The notes beneath the pieces were generated by a model, which was not told where the DNA came from, searched no databases, and saw only the letters and a list, made by a program, of their open reading frames with translations. From Gemmatimonadota bacterium (GTDB lineage: Bacteria; Gemmatimonadota; Gemmatimonadetes; Gemmatimonadales; Gemmatimonadaceae): DNA of 64,000 nucleotides. The stretch is taken from positions 1 through 64,000 of the forward strand of contig NSHR01000008.1 in NCBI GenBank assembly GCA_002737115.1. Reading direction: 5' to 3'. The translations under genes and the position numbers were made by a program. Shown here piece by piece: positions 9,253 through 17,470 of the stretch (positions are counted from its first letter, which is position 1; each line of letters opens with the position of its first letter).

Positions 9253-10008
9253 TTAGCTCAGCAGCTCGCGCGTGGCATCATGGGTTGGATGCGTGAGCAC
9301 CTGGTTGGCTGGCCCTTCCTCGGCGATGGCGCCATGCGACAGCACCACCACGCGGTCGGCGTAACTACGCGCGAACGCAGCATCGTGGGTGACGATCAGC
9401 AGGCCGCGGCCTTGGGCGGCCAGGGCGCGAACCGACTCGCCGAGGGCGGCACGACGTGCGGGATCGAGCGCCGACGTGGGCTCGTCCATCAGCAGCAGCT
9501 GTGGGTCGGGGGCGAGGGCACGTGCGATCGCCACGCGTTGCGCTTCGCCGCCGGAGAGTTGCCGCGGATAGGCCTGCGCGCGGGCCGATACGCCCAGTGA
9601 ATCGAGCAGGCGCATGGCCGTGGCCTCCGCGCTGGCGCGCGATTGCCCAAGCGCGTGAACCGGCGCCAGCATGACGTTCTCGATCGCGGTGAGATGCTCG
9701 AACAACGCGTGACTCTGGAAGACCACGCCGACACGCCGCCGCAGCGCGCGAAGCTGTGACTCGGGGGGCAAGGCACCGGGCTGGAGTGCCACGTCGCCGA
9801 TCTCGACGGTACCCGATGAAAACGGTTGGAGGGCGGCCACGACCCGCAGCACCGTGGTCTTGCCGGCCCCGGACACCCCCATCACCGCGCACACTTCGCC
9901 TTCGGCGACATCGAGGTCGAGTCCACGCAGGATGGCCCGATCACCATGACCCGCGTGCAGCGCACGCACCCGCAACGCGATTCCGCGCAACGCGATCTCG
10001 TGACTCAT
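9253..10008 (-). CDS. Polar amino-acid ABC transporter ATP-binding protein
   Basis: Walker A 'GVSGAGKTTV', signature 'LSGGEAQRVAIARAL', Walker B 'LLLMDEPTSALDP'; start MSHEIALRG overlaps the upstream stop (ATGA, 10005-10008). Confidence 0.9.
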   Translation of the reverse strand: MSHEIALRGIALRVRALHAGHGDRAILRGLDLDVAEGEVCAVMGVSGAGKTTVLRVVAALQPFSSGTVEIGDVALQPGALPPESQLRALRRRVGVVFQSHALFEHLTAIENVMLAPVHALGQSRASAEATAMRLLDSLGVSARAQAYPRQLSGGEAQRVAIARALAPDPQLLLMDEPTSALDPARRAALGESVRALAAQGRGLLIVTHDAAFARSYADRVVVLSHGAIAEEGPANQVLTHPTHDATRELLS

Positions 10009-11513
10009 ACGATTTTCCATCGCTGCTCGAGCCGACGGGCCATGCGCGACAAGGGTAGCGACATCGACAGATACACGATGGCGCACAGGGCGCCCGGAAT
10101 GGCCCAGCTACCGGCGTTGGTGGCGTAGATCGCGGTCTGTTTGGTGAGCTCTACCACGGTAATCACCGACACGAGCGAGGAATCCTTGAGCAGCGCCACG
10201 AAATCATTCGTCATGGGCGCGAGTGCGAGTCGCAGGGCCTGCGGTCCGCGCACCAGTCGCAGGATCTGCCCTTCGGAGAGGCCGAGCGTGCGCGCGGCTT
10301 CGAGCTGCAGCGTGGGAATGGCTTCGAGCGCTGCGCGATAGATCTCGGATTCGTAGGCGGCGTAGTTGAGACCGAGGCCGATCACGGCGGCGGCGAAGGC
10401 CGGGAGTCGCACCACGTCCGACAAGCCGTAGTACAGCACGAACAGCTGCAGCAGCACCGGCGTGCCGCGGATGATCTCCACGTACGCCGTGAGCAGAATG
10501 CGCAGCGGCCGCGCGCCATACACGCGTCCGGCGGCGAGGCCGATGCCGATGGTGATGGCGAGCACCATCGCGAGTACCGACAACAGCAGCGTGATCACGG
10601 CCGCGCGCAACAGCGCCGGGAGATACGTCGTGATCGATGTAGCGGTGTTGCGGTCGACGGTGCGGGTCTCACTGCGCGGCACGGAGTCGCGCAGCACCTG
10701 TTGCTGAAACGCGGCTTGTTGGGCATCCCACACATTCCACGAGCGGAAGACGCGCTCGAGGGAGCCGTCGCGCATGCGTGCGCGCAGCGTGGCGTTCACC
10801 GCGTCGCGCAGCGCGCTGTCCCCGGCGGCGAGCACGGCAACGTAGTGGCCGCGGGCCAGCGCGTCGGGTTGAATGACGAAGCCGCCGATGCGGCGCAGCG
10901 AGCGTTCAGCCAGCACATGGTCGAGCAAGACGGCATCGACGCGACCGCTCACGAGATCGCTGTACGGATGCACGTCATCATCGTACGACACCGGCAGCAC
11001 GCCGTGTGCGCTCTTGGCGGCGAGCACCATGTCCCAGGCCATCGTGGCGCCCAGCGTGGCGACGCGGCGGCCTCGCAGGTCGGCCAGCGTATGAACGCGG
11101 GCACTGTCGGCGGCTCTTACGGCAAGGACTTCACGGAATTCGTAGTACGGCAACGACACGGCAAAGCGCTCGTGCAGCGCCGGCCGATCCTCGAGGCCGG
11201 ACATGCCGATCGTGAAGTCACCGCGGGCCACGGACTGTTCGATGGATGCCCAAGCGACCTGCACAAACTGTGGTTCGCGCCCGAGGCCCTGCGCGAGCAT
11301 TGTCGCGATCTCGACGTCGAAGCCGCGTACGCGCGTGGGGTCGACCACATCGGCTTCCACGAAGGGCGCCCCCCCTTCGGCATCACCCCCCCACCGGAGG
11401 GGTGGCGCGTCCGCCCGAACGGCTGGCGGCTCCGCGGCAGGTGGCTCCGCGCAGGCCCACGTCGCCATGAGCAACGCGGCCATCGACAGCATTCGCGTGG
11501 CGGTGGGGATCAT
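10005..11513 (-). CDS. Amino-acid ABC transporter: fused substrate-binding protein + permease
   Basis: From ATG at 11513 (MIPTATRMLSMAALLMATWACAEPP lipoprotein signal), SBP_bac_3-like domain 'VRGFDVEIATMLAQGLGREPQFVQVAWASIEQSVARGDFTIGMSGL', then permease domain 'LRAAVITLLLSVLAMVLAITIG...YVEIIRGTPVLLQLFVLYYGL...AAYESEIYRAALEAIP'. The 728-aa ORF over-extends upstream. Confidence 0.88.
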   Translation of the reverse strand: MIPTATRMLSMAALLMATWACAEPPAAEPPAVRADAPPLRWGGDAEGGAPFVEADVVDPTRVRGFDVEIATMLAQGLGREPQFVQVAWASIEQSVARGDFTIGMSGLEDRPALHERFAVSLPYYEFREVLAVRAADSARVHTLADLRGRRVATLGATMAWDMVLAAKSAHGVLPVSYDDDVHPYSDLVSGRVDAVLLDHVLAERSLRRIGGFVIQPDALARGHYVAVLAAGDSALRDAVNATLRARMRDGSLERVFRSWNVWDAQQAAFQQQVLRDSVPRSETRTVDRNTATSITTYLPALLRAAVITLLLSVLAMVLAITIGIGLAAGRVYGARPLRILLTAYVEIIRGTPVLLQLFVLYYGLSDVVRLPAFAAAVIGLGLNYAAYESEIYRAALEAIPTLQLEAARTLGLSEGQILRLVRGPQALRLALAPMTNDFVALLKDSSLVSVITVVELTKQTAIYATNAGSWAIPGALCAIVYLSMSLPLSRMARRLEQRWKIV

Positions 11514-11592
11514 GGAGCGGGGCGGTGGGGGAACGTCAGCGAGCTTTGGCAAATTATCACCTGCGACGGTCTGCGGTCGAGTAGCTTTCAGG

Positions 11593-12210
11593 GTGAACCA
11601 GATTCCGATTACGCGACCGGTGCGTCTTGATGTGCAGATCACCGTCCTGCGTCCCGATAAGTCGTTCGCGGTTGGCGTGCCGTTGCGCGTCATCCTTGGT
11701 ACGGCGTCCGACTGGCAATCGCCGTCGGCTGGCGAGGAGATGGTGACCGGCGGCGATGGCACGGTGCAGCGCACCATACCGGTCTTACTCGCGTCAAAGC
11801 GTCGCGAGGTGCCTTCGAGCTTCTGGGCGCGCCTCTTGGCATCGCGCGAGTCCACGAGGCAGGTGCAGGTGGCCGTCGTCATGGAGTATGCCGGACGCTT
11901 GTGGCTGTCGGCGATCACGGTAGACCGTCGCGCCAGTGGGGCCAGCCTGCGATTCGATCCGATGCGGGTGTATGGTCGCGCGTCCGATGGCCGGTTCACC
12001 GACGATGTGCCGTTGCACGACGGATCGTGGCATAAGCGACTCCCCAGCGGCGTGATGGCGTCGCTGCCGGGCTTTGTGATCACGCAGGCGACGCTCGATC
12101 CGGAGTCGCCAGCCGTTGACAACGCGGCCTGGCGCTTGCGGGTCACGTTGCAGCAATGGGAACCGCATGCGCTAAGTGGAGTCAGCGCCACGGCAGGTCG
12201 TGGCGCGTGA
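11593..12210 (+). CDS. Hypothetical protein
   Basis: GTG at 11593 (VNQIPITRPVRLDVQITVLRPDKSFAVG...), 205 aa; chosen over the longer ORF start at 11203, which is antisense to the ABC gene. Confidence 0.5.
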   Translation: MNQIPITRPVRLDVQITVLRPDKSFAVGVPLRVILGTASDWQSPSAGEEMVTGGDGTVQRTIPVLLASKRREVPSSFWARLLASRESTRQVQVAVVMEYAGRLWLSAITVDRRASGASLRFDPMRVYGRASDGRFTDDVPLHDGSWHKRLPSGVMASLPGFVITQATLDPESPAVDNAAWRLRVTLQQWEPHALSGVSATAGRGA

Positions 12211-12310
12211 GTGGTTCGCTTGCCAAGCGTCCGACGGCGGACAATACTCCGTGATGCGCTACGCGCCGCCCGCGCGCGTTGGCTGATTTCTCCCGTTCGC
12301 CGAGCAGACT

Positions 12311-12763
12311 GTGCCCCTCAAGGAATACCCCGACCATCACGACGCTGAGCTCGTGCTCAAGCTGTACGAGCTCCGTCGCGAAGACGTCATGCGCGAATCG
12401 CGCACGTTGGTCATCAGCAAGTTTTTGCCGACGAGCCTCGAAGACGTGATGGCGGTCACGAAGGGCGATCATCCGCTCAACGCGGCGTTTCGTCAGTGCA
12501 CGTCATACTGGGAGATGACGTACGCGATGGCGCGTCACGGCGTGATGCATGCCGACTTCATGCTCGAGAGCAACGGCGAAGGATTGCTGGTCTTCTCACG
12601 CGTCGAGCCGTGGCTCGCGGAGTATCGCGCGGCGGTGAACCCGATTGCGTTCCGCAACGCCGAATGGGTGGCAAAGGAAACGGAGATGGGGCGGATGATC
12701 GCCGATCGGTTCCGCAAGCGCATGCAGGCACAGCGCGACGCTGCGAAGGCCGCGAAGGCGTAA
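12311..12763 (+). CDS. Conserved hypothetical protein
   Basis: 150 aa, coherent acidic/basic composition (VPLKEYPDHHDAELVLKLYELRREDVMRESRTLVISKFLP...), no competing ORF with protein-like content. Confidence 0.65.
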   Translation: MPLKEYPDHHDAELVLKLYELRREDVMRESRTLVISKFLPTSLEDVMAVTKGDHPLNAAFRQCTSYWEMTYAMARHGVMHADFMLESNGEGLLVFSRVEPWLAEYRAAVNPIAFRNAEWVAKETEMGRMIADRFRKRMQAQRDAAKAAKA

Positions 12764-12794
12764 GGCGCCGCTCCCGCTCCCGCGTTGGGCGCGT

Positions 12795-13067
12795 TTAGGC
12801 CAGAAAACGCCGAGCCAACTGTTCGAGCCGGTCGTCGCCCTGCTGCTCTGCTTCCACGCGTAGCTCTTCCACAAACGGCTTGAGCAGCGATTCGCCCCAG
12901 TAGTAGCCGGTCGCTCGCTCGGCCAGCTGCGTTTCATTCACCCGCGCCGCTTCCAGCAACGCCCGCGCGCAGGCGCGATCGTAGCCCACGTCGGTGCGCT
13001 CCGGCAGGTGGTAATTGCGGCGCGGCATCTCGCCTTCCGCATCATCTCGTAGAAACGCCCGCGACAT
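12795..13067 (-). CDS. Small hypothetical protein with 'MSRAFLRDD...LPER' N-terminus
   Basis: 90 aa; N-terminus resembles that of some GreA/GreB-family proteins but no Gre domains follow. Confidence 0.55.
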   Translation of the reverse strand: MSRAFLRDDAEGEMPRRNYHLPERTDVGYDRACARALLEAARVNETQLAERATGYYWGESLLKPFVEELRVEAEQQGDDRLEQLARRFLA

Positions 13068-13162
13068 ACCTGCCTCGTCCGATCACTGTGGTTCTGCCCG
13101 GGCGCGTCCCGAGCCTCCCGAAAGCTAACGGGTCACGACGGAGGCGCCGGTCATCGCGATCG

Positions 13163-14800
13163 CTATCGCTTGCGGCGCAGGTCGGTCACGACGATGAGGT
13201 GATCGGACGTGCGTTCTGAGGTCTCTGGTGTCACGCCGAGCGACGCCGCCAACGCGGGCGCGAGTTCGGCGGTGGTGAAGGTAAAGCCGCCGGTGCGTTC
13301 GAACGCAGCGTCGGAGAACAGCGTGAGATCGAGACGCCCCGGGAGAAACTGCCCGACCTTGGGGTCGGTCCAGGTCACGAGCGACCGCTCGCCTAATCGC
13401 CATGCATCGCTGAGCGCTAGGTCGGAGCCGTCAAGGTCGAGCCCGTGTTGCAGCGTGGAAATCGACTCGTACGATCCGATCGCGTTGAAGTCGCCGGCAA
13501 TCACCAGTGCGCCTCGCGTGGCGCGGGAGGCGAGTTCGCGCTGCACCGCCGTGCGGATGGCGCGACTCTGCAGCACGCGCAGCTGATCCTGCGGGTTGCG
13601 AAAGAACCCACCGCTCTGCAAGTCGAGCGGCACAAACAACGTTTCGATGCCGTCGATGCTGATCCACGCGCCCGTGCTCGAGAGTTGTGCCGTCGCTTCG
13701 ATGTCGAACAGCCGCTGGGCGGCCGTCGGCACCATCGCCCGCACACTGTCGAGCACTCCCGCCGGATATTCCATGCGCACCATCGACGCGGCCTGGCGGA
13801 TGTCGCGATCGCGGGTAGCCACCACCGTGCGTTGACGGCCGCCGCTGCGCGAGTACACGAAGCGCCAGCGACCCAGTGCCGCCAGCTCTTGGCGCGCGAA
13901 GAATTCGGCGAGTGTGGCGTCTGACGTTTCGGCATACGCTTCGTCCAGCAGGATCACATCGGGTTGCACCGCCGCCAACAGCTTGGCGTGGTTGGCGGGC
14001 GACCGGAACGATCCTTCAGACACATTCCACTGTACGACGCGTACCGAGCCGTTGGCTTTTGACGGCATGGCCGATACGCGTTGCGTTCTGGCTCGCGGCT
14101 CGAGTGGCGTGGCGAACGTATAGCGTGCGGCGGGGAGCGCCGTGACGGCCCCACTGGTAGATGCAAAGACAAGTCGGGCACGAACGGCGCGCCCCAGTGG
14201 CGCGAAGCCATCGAGGGTGCCGCCGCGGGCGATCCGGAGTTCGAAGCGGGTGGCGCTCCACGAGGGCAGGGCGACCACCTCGAGATCGTAGGCACTGCGG
14301 TAGGCGCCGAGCCCGGTCGGGCCGACCGTGCGCACGGCGGCACCGGCGCCGACGCCATTGCCCTGTGTCTTGTCGGAACGCGACAGGTCGAGCGCCACAT
14401 CAACACCGGCCAGGCCTACCGCGGCGTCGAACACCGTGCCGCCCGTGTTCGTGCGGTCGTCGGCGTCGATGAGGAGATGCAGCGTGCCCGGCATGCCCGA
14501 CTGGCTCACGCTGTCGCCTACCGAGAAGGACAGGTACCACCAGTGCGCGTCATCGGTGGCCCACGCGGCCTCGAGCGGTCCGGACGATGCGGCGGCCTGT
14601 GACCACACGGGCACCCTCGTCCAATCATCGAAGTGCCCGTCGAGGTGTATCGGAACGCGCGCGGCGGTGGGGCGTGTACCGGTGGTGGCGCGCTCTCCGC
14701 GCCCCGAGCTGCAGGCGGCAAGCACGGCCAGCACGGCCAAAGCACCGAGCCGTGCCGGGCGGCCGTTCCGGCCGCGTCGAAGCGATGAGAGAAGGCGCAT
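13163..14800 (-). CDS. Lipoprotein: N-terminal CBM9-like domain fused to endonuclease/exonuclease/phosphatase (EEP) domain
   Basis: 545 aa; 'LAVLAACSSG' lipobox; 'VPIHLDGHFDDWTRVPVWSQ'; EEP signatures 'VVQWNVSEGSF', 'DVILLDEAY', 'VIAGDFNAIGS', 'SDHLIVVTDLR'. Confidence 0.85.
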   Translation of the reverse strand: MRLLSSLRRGRNGRPARLGALAVLAVLAACSSGRGERATTGTRPTAARVPIHLDGHFDDWTRVPVWSQAAASSGPLEAAWATDDAHWWYLSFSVGDSVSQSGMPGTLHLLIDADDRTNTGGTVFDAAVGLAGVDVALDLSRSDKTQGNGVGAGAAVRTVGPTGLGAYRSAYDLEVVALPSWSATRFELRIARGGTLDGFAPLGRAVRARLVFASTSGAVTALPAARYTFATPLEPRARTQRVSAMPSKANGSVRVVQWNVSEGSFRSPANHAKLLAAVQPDVILLDEAYAETSDATLAEFFARQELAALGRWRFVYSRSGGRQRTVVATRDRDIRQAASMVRMEYPAGVLDSVRAMVPTAAQRLFDIEATAQLSSTGAWISIDGIETLFVPLDLQSGGFFRNPQDQLRVLQSRAIRTAVQRELASRATRGALVIAGDFNAIGSYESISTLQHGLDLDGSDLALSDAWRLGERSLVTWTDPKVGQFLPGRLDLTLFSDAAFERTGGFTFTTAELAPALAASLGVTPETSERTSDHLIVVTDLRRKR

Positions 14801-14824
14801 TCTGGAAATTACCGACTAATCACG

Positions 14825-16723
14825 ATGGCCGGCGCGTACGGGCGTATCCAGATTCACTCCATGGCCCGACCGAGACAGTCCCCACCACCAATCAAGTCAT
14901 TCCGCGAACGACTCGGCGCGCTCCGGCACGTCGGGCCGCTGTTTCTGCTGGTGTGGGGCACCAGCGCGCCGCTCACGATCGCCACGATCGGCATCCGGCT
15001 TATCCGCTCGCTGCTGCCGGTGAGCACGCTGTACGTGGGTAAGCTGATCATCGACGAAGTGATCCGCACGGCGGCGCTGCCGGGGCACCCCGACACGTGG
15101 AACGGCTGGGTAGCCAGCGGCCTGCTGGATCGCACGATGCAGCTTATTGTGCTCGAGTTCGCGCTGGCGATCGGTGCGGACATGCTCTCCCGCGGCGGAT
15201 TGCTGGTGGATCGCATTCTCGGGATGAAGTTCTCGATCAGCACGACCATCCGCCTCATGGAGCACTCGGCCACGCTCGATCTCGAACAGTTCGAGGACAG
15301 CGAGGTGCAGGACCGCTTAGAACGCGCGCGCACGCAGACGTATCAGGGACTCGGGGTGATGGGGCAGGTGTTCGGACAGGTCCAGACGCTGATCACGATC
15401 ATCAGCTTCGCGGCCGGGCTGGTGGCGTACGCGCCGTCGCTGATCGTGCTGCTGTTGGTGGCGCTCGTGCCGGCGTTCGTGGGGGAAGCGCACTTCAACG
15501 CGCGGGAGTACGCCCTGCAGTGGTCGCGTACGCAGCAGCGCCGGTTGTTGGAGTACTTGCGGCAGACGGGTACAAGCGTCGAAACCGCGAAGGAAGTGAA
15601 GATTTTTGGATTACACCGCTTTTTGATCGACCGATTCCGCGAGATCTCACTCGACACGTACCGCGCCAATCGCACCCTCGCGATTACGCGCGAAAGCACG
15701 ATGGGACTGCTTACCGCGATCGGCACGGCCGGCTACTACACCGCGTACGGGTACATCGCGTGGCGCACGCTCACCGGGCAGTTCAGTATCGGTGATCTCA
15801 CATTCCTCGCGGGGTCATTCCGTCGGTTGGGCGACCTCCTCGCGAGTGTGTTGGTGGGGTTCTCGAATACGGCCAGTCAGGCGCTGTATCTCGACGATCT
15901 GTTCTCGTTCTTTACCATCACGTCGCGCATTCATTCGCCCGAGCATCCACGCGATGTGCCGAAACCGATTGCCATCGGTTTTGAGTTTCAAGACGTCGGC
16001 TTTCAATATCCCGGGACCGAGCGATGGGCGGTGCGCCATTTGTCCTTCACGCTGCACGCCGGTGAAACGCTGGCGCTGGTGGGTGAAAACGGTGCCGGGA
16101 AGACGACGGTCGTGAAGTTGCTGGCGCGGCTGTACGAGCCCACCGAAGGACGCATTTTGTTGGACGGGCACGACCTGCGCGAGTATGACCTCGATGCGTT
16201 GCGCGCCAACGTGGGTGTGATCTTTCAGGATTTCGTGCGCTACAGTCTCACGGCGGGCGAGAACATCGCGGTGGGGCGGATCGACGCCCGCGAAGACACG
16301 GCGCGTGTTGTGCGGTCGGCCGAGCAGAGCCTGGCATCGGAGATGATTGCGCGGCTGCCGGCCACGTACGATCAGCCCATCGGCAAGCGCTTCGCCACGG
16401 GCGTGGAGCTGTCAGGCGGAGAATGGCAGAAATTGGCCATCGCGCGCGCGTACATGCGCAACGCGCAGCTATTGGTCCTCGACGAACCCACGGCGGCGCT
16501 CGATGCGCGGGCGGAGTTCGAAGTGTTTCAGCGCTTCAAGGCGTTGAGCGCGGGGCGCACCAGCATGCTGATTTCGCATCGGTTCTCGAGTGTGCGCATG
16601 GCCGATCGCATTCTCGTGCTGAACGAGGGCACGGTGGACTCGATGGGCACGCACGAGGCGCTGCTGGCGCGGAAGGGGCGCTATGCGGAGCTGTTCGAGT
16701 TGCAGGCACAGGGGTACCGGTAG
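14825..16723 (+). CDS. ABC transporter, fused TMD + ATP-binding domain (exporter type)
   Basis: 632 aa; six-TM N-terminal half; Walker A 'GENGAGKTTVVKLL', signature 'LSGGEWQKLAIARAY', Walker B 'LLVLDEPTAALD'. Confidence 0.9.
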   Translation: MAGAYGRIQIHSMARPRQSPPPIKSFRERLGALRHVGPLFLLVWGTSAPLTIATIGIRLIRSLLPVSTLYVGKLIIDEVIRTAALPGHPDTWNGWVASGLLDRTMQLIVLEFALAIGADMLSRGGLLVDRILGMKFSISTTIRLMEHSATLDLEQFEDSEVQDRLERARTQTYQGLGVMGQVFGQVQTLITIISFAAGLVAYAPSLIVLLLVALVPAFVGEAHFNAREYALQWSRTQQRRLLEYLRQTGTSVETAKEVKIFGLHRFLIDRFREISLDTYRANRTLAITRESTMGLLTAIGTAGYYTAYGYIAWRTLTGQFSIGDLTFLAGSFRRLGDLLASVLVGFSNTASQALYLDDLFSFFTITSRIHSPEHPRDVPKPIAIGFEFQDVGFQYPGTERWAVRHLSFTLHAGETLALVGENGAGKTTVVKLLARLYEPTEGRILLDGHDLREYDLDALRANVGVIFQDFVRYSLTAGENIAVGRIDAREDTARVVRSAEQSLASEMIARLPATYDQPIGKRFATGVELSGGEWQKLAIARAYMRNAQLLVLDEPTAALDARAEFEVFQRFKALSAGRTSMLISHRFSSVRMADRILVLNEGTVDSMGTHEALLARKGRYAELFELQAQGYR

Positions 16724-16733
16724 CACGCGGTCC

Positions 16734-17297
16734 TTACTCCGCCAGTGCTCTCCGAATCGCCGGCTCCAGCGACAGCGGGCCGATCGGCCCCATCACGCGA
16801 TGTCGCACCCGGCCATCGCGTCCGATGAGCACCGAGGTGGGATAGCCGACCACGCCGCCCAGTGCGCGAATGACATCTGAGCCTACGATGGCGATGGGAT
16901 AGCTGATGCCGCGCTCCGTGATGAAATCGCGCACGGTCTGCGGATCGCCGGTGTCGACGGAGGCGCCGAGTAGCACGAGGCCGGCCGCTTTATGCCGGTT
17001 CCACGTGGCCTCAAGCAGTGGCATTTCCGCACGGCACGGCAAGCACCAGGTGGCCCACACGTTCACGAGGACCACGCGTCCGCGGAGCGACTGCGATGTG
17101 ATCGACGAGTCGGCCAGCGTGCGCACCGTGTACACGGGTGTGCTGCGATCGCGGGCGGTGACGTTCACGAGCGCGCCCACGTGCGGCAGGAGACGTGGCA
17201 CGGCCCAGATGCCGAGGGCCAGCATGAGCAGCGTGGTCCAGTGGAACCGGACGAGACTCGATTTGAGCCCCCGGGGGTAGGAAAAGCGGAACGCCAT
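16734..17297 (-). CDS. TlpA/ResA-type thioredoxin-fold protein
   Basis: Start at MAFRFSYPRG (17297); membrane anchor then 'GRVVLVNVWATWCLPCRAEMPLLEATW' with CxxC and 'GVVGYPTSVLIGRDGRV'. Confidence 0.88.
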   Translation of the reverse strand: MAFRFSYPRGLKSSLVRFHWTTLLMLALGIWAVPRLLPHVGALVNVTARDRSTPVYTVRTLADSSITSQSLRGRVVLVNVWATWCLPCRAEMPLLEATWNRHKAAGLVLLGASVDTGDPQTVRDFITERGISYPIAIVGSDVIRALGGVVGYPTSVLIGRDGRVRHRVMGPIGPLSLEPAIRRALAE

Positions 17298-17470
17298 GGC
17301 GTGGAACGTAGCGCTTTCGGGCGTTGGTATCTCTGCGTGATCAGTACCTCCCAACGGCAGATCAGCTGAGCCCCTTCGCCAGCGTCCGTTACGCGGAAAG
17401 CCCGCTCCGGAAAGCATGGGCCGGTGATAGCTTACTTGGTCCCTCTTCCACCCCTGCCAGGCGTCTTCCC

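Noticed and set aside
11514-12191. N-terminal extension of the SBP-permease ORF (728 aa)
   Set aside because: The extension lacks protein-like features and is antisense to a + strand ORF; a lipoprotein-type signal starts at 11513.
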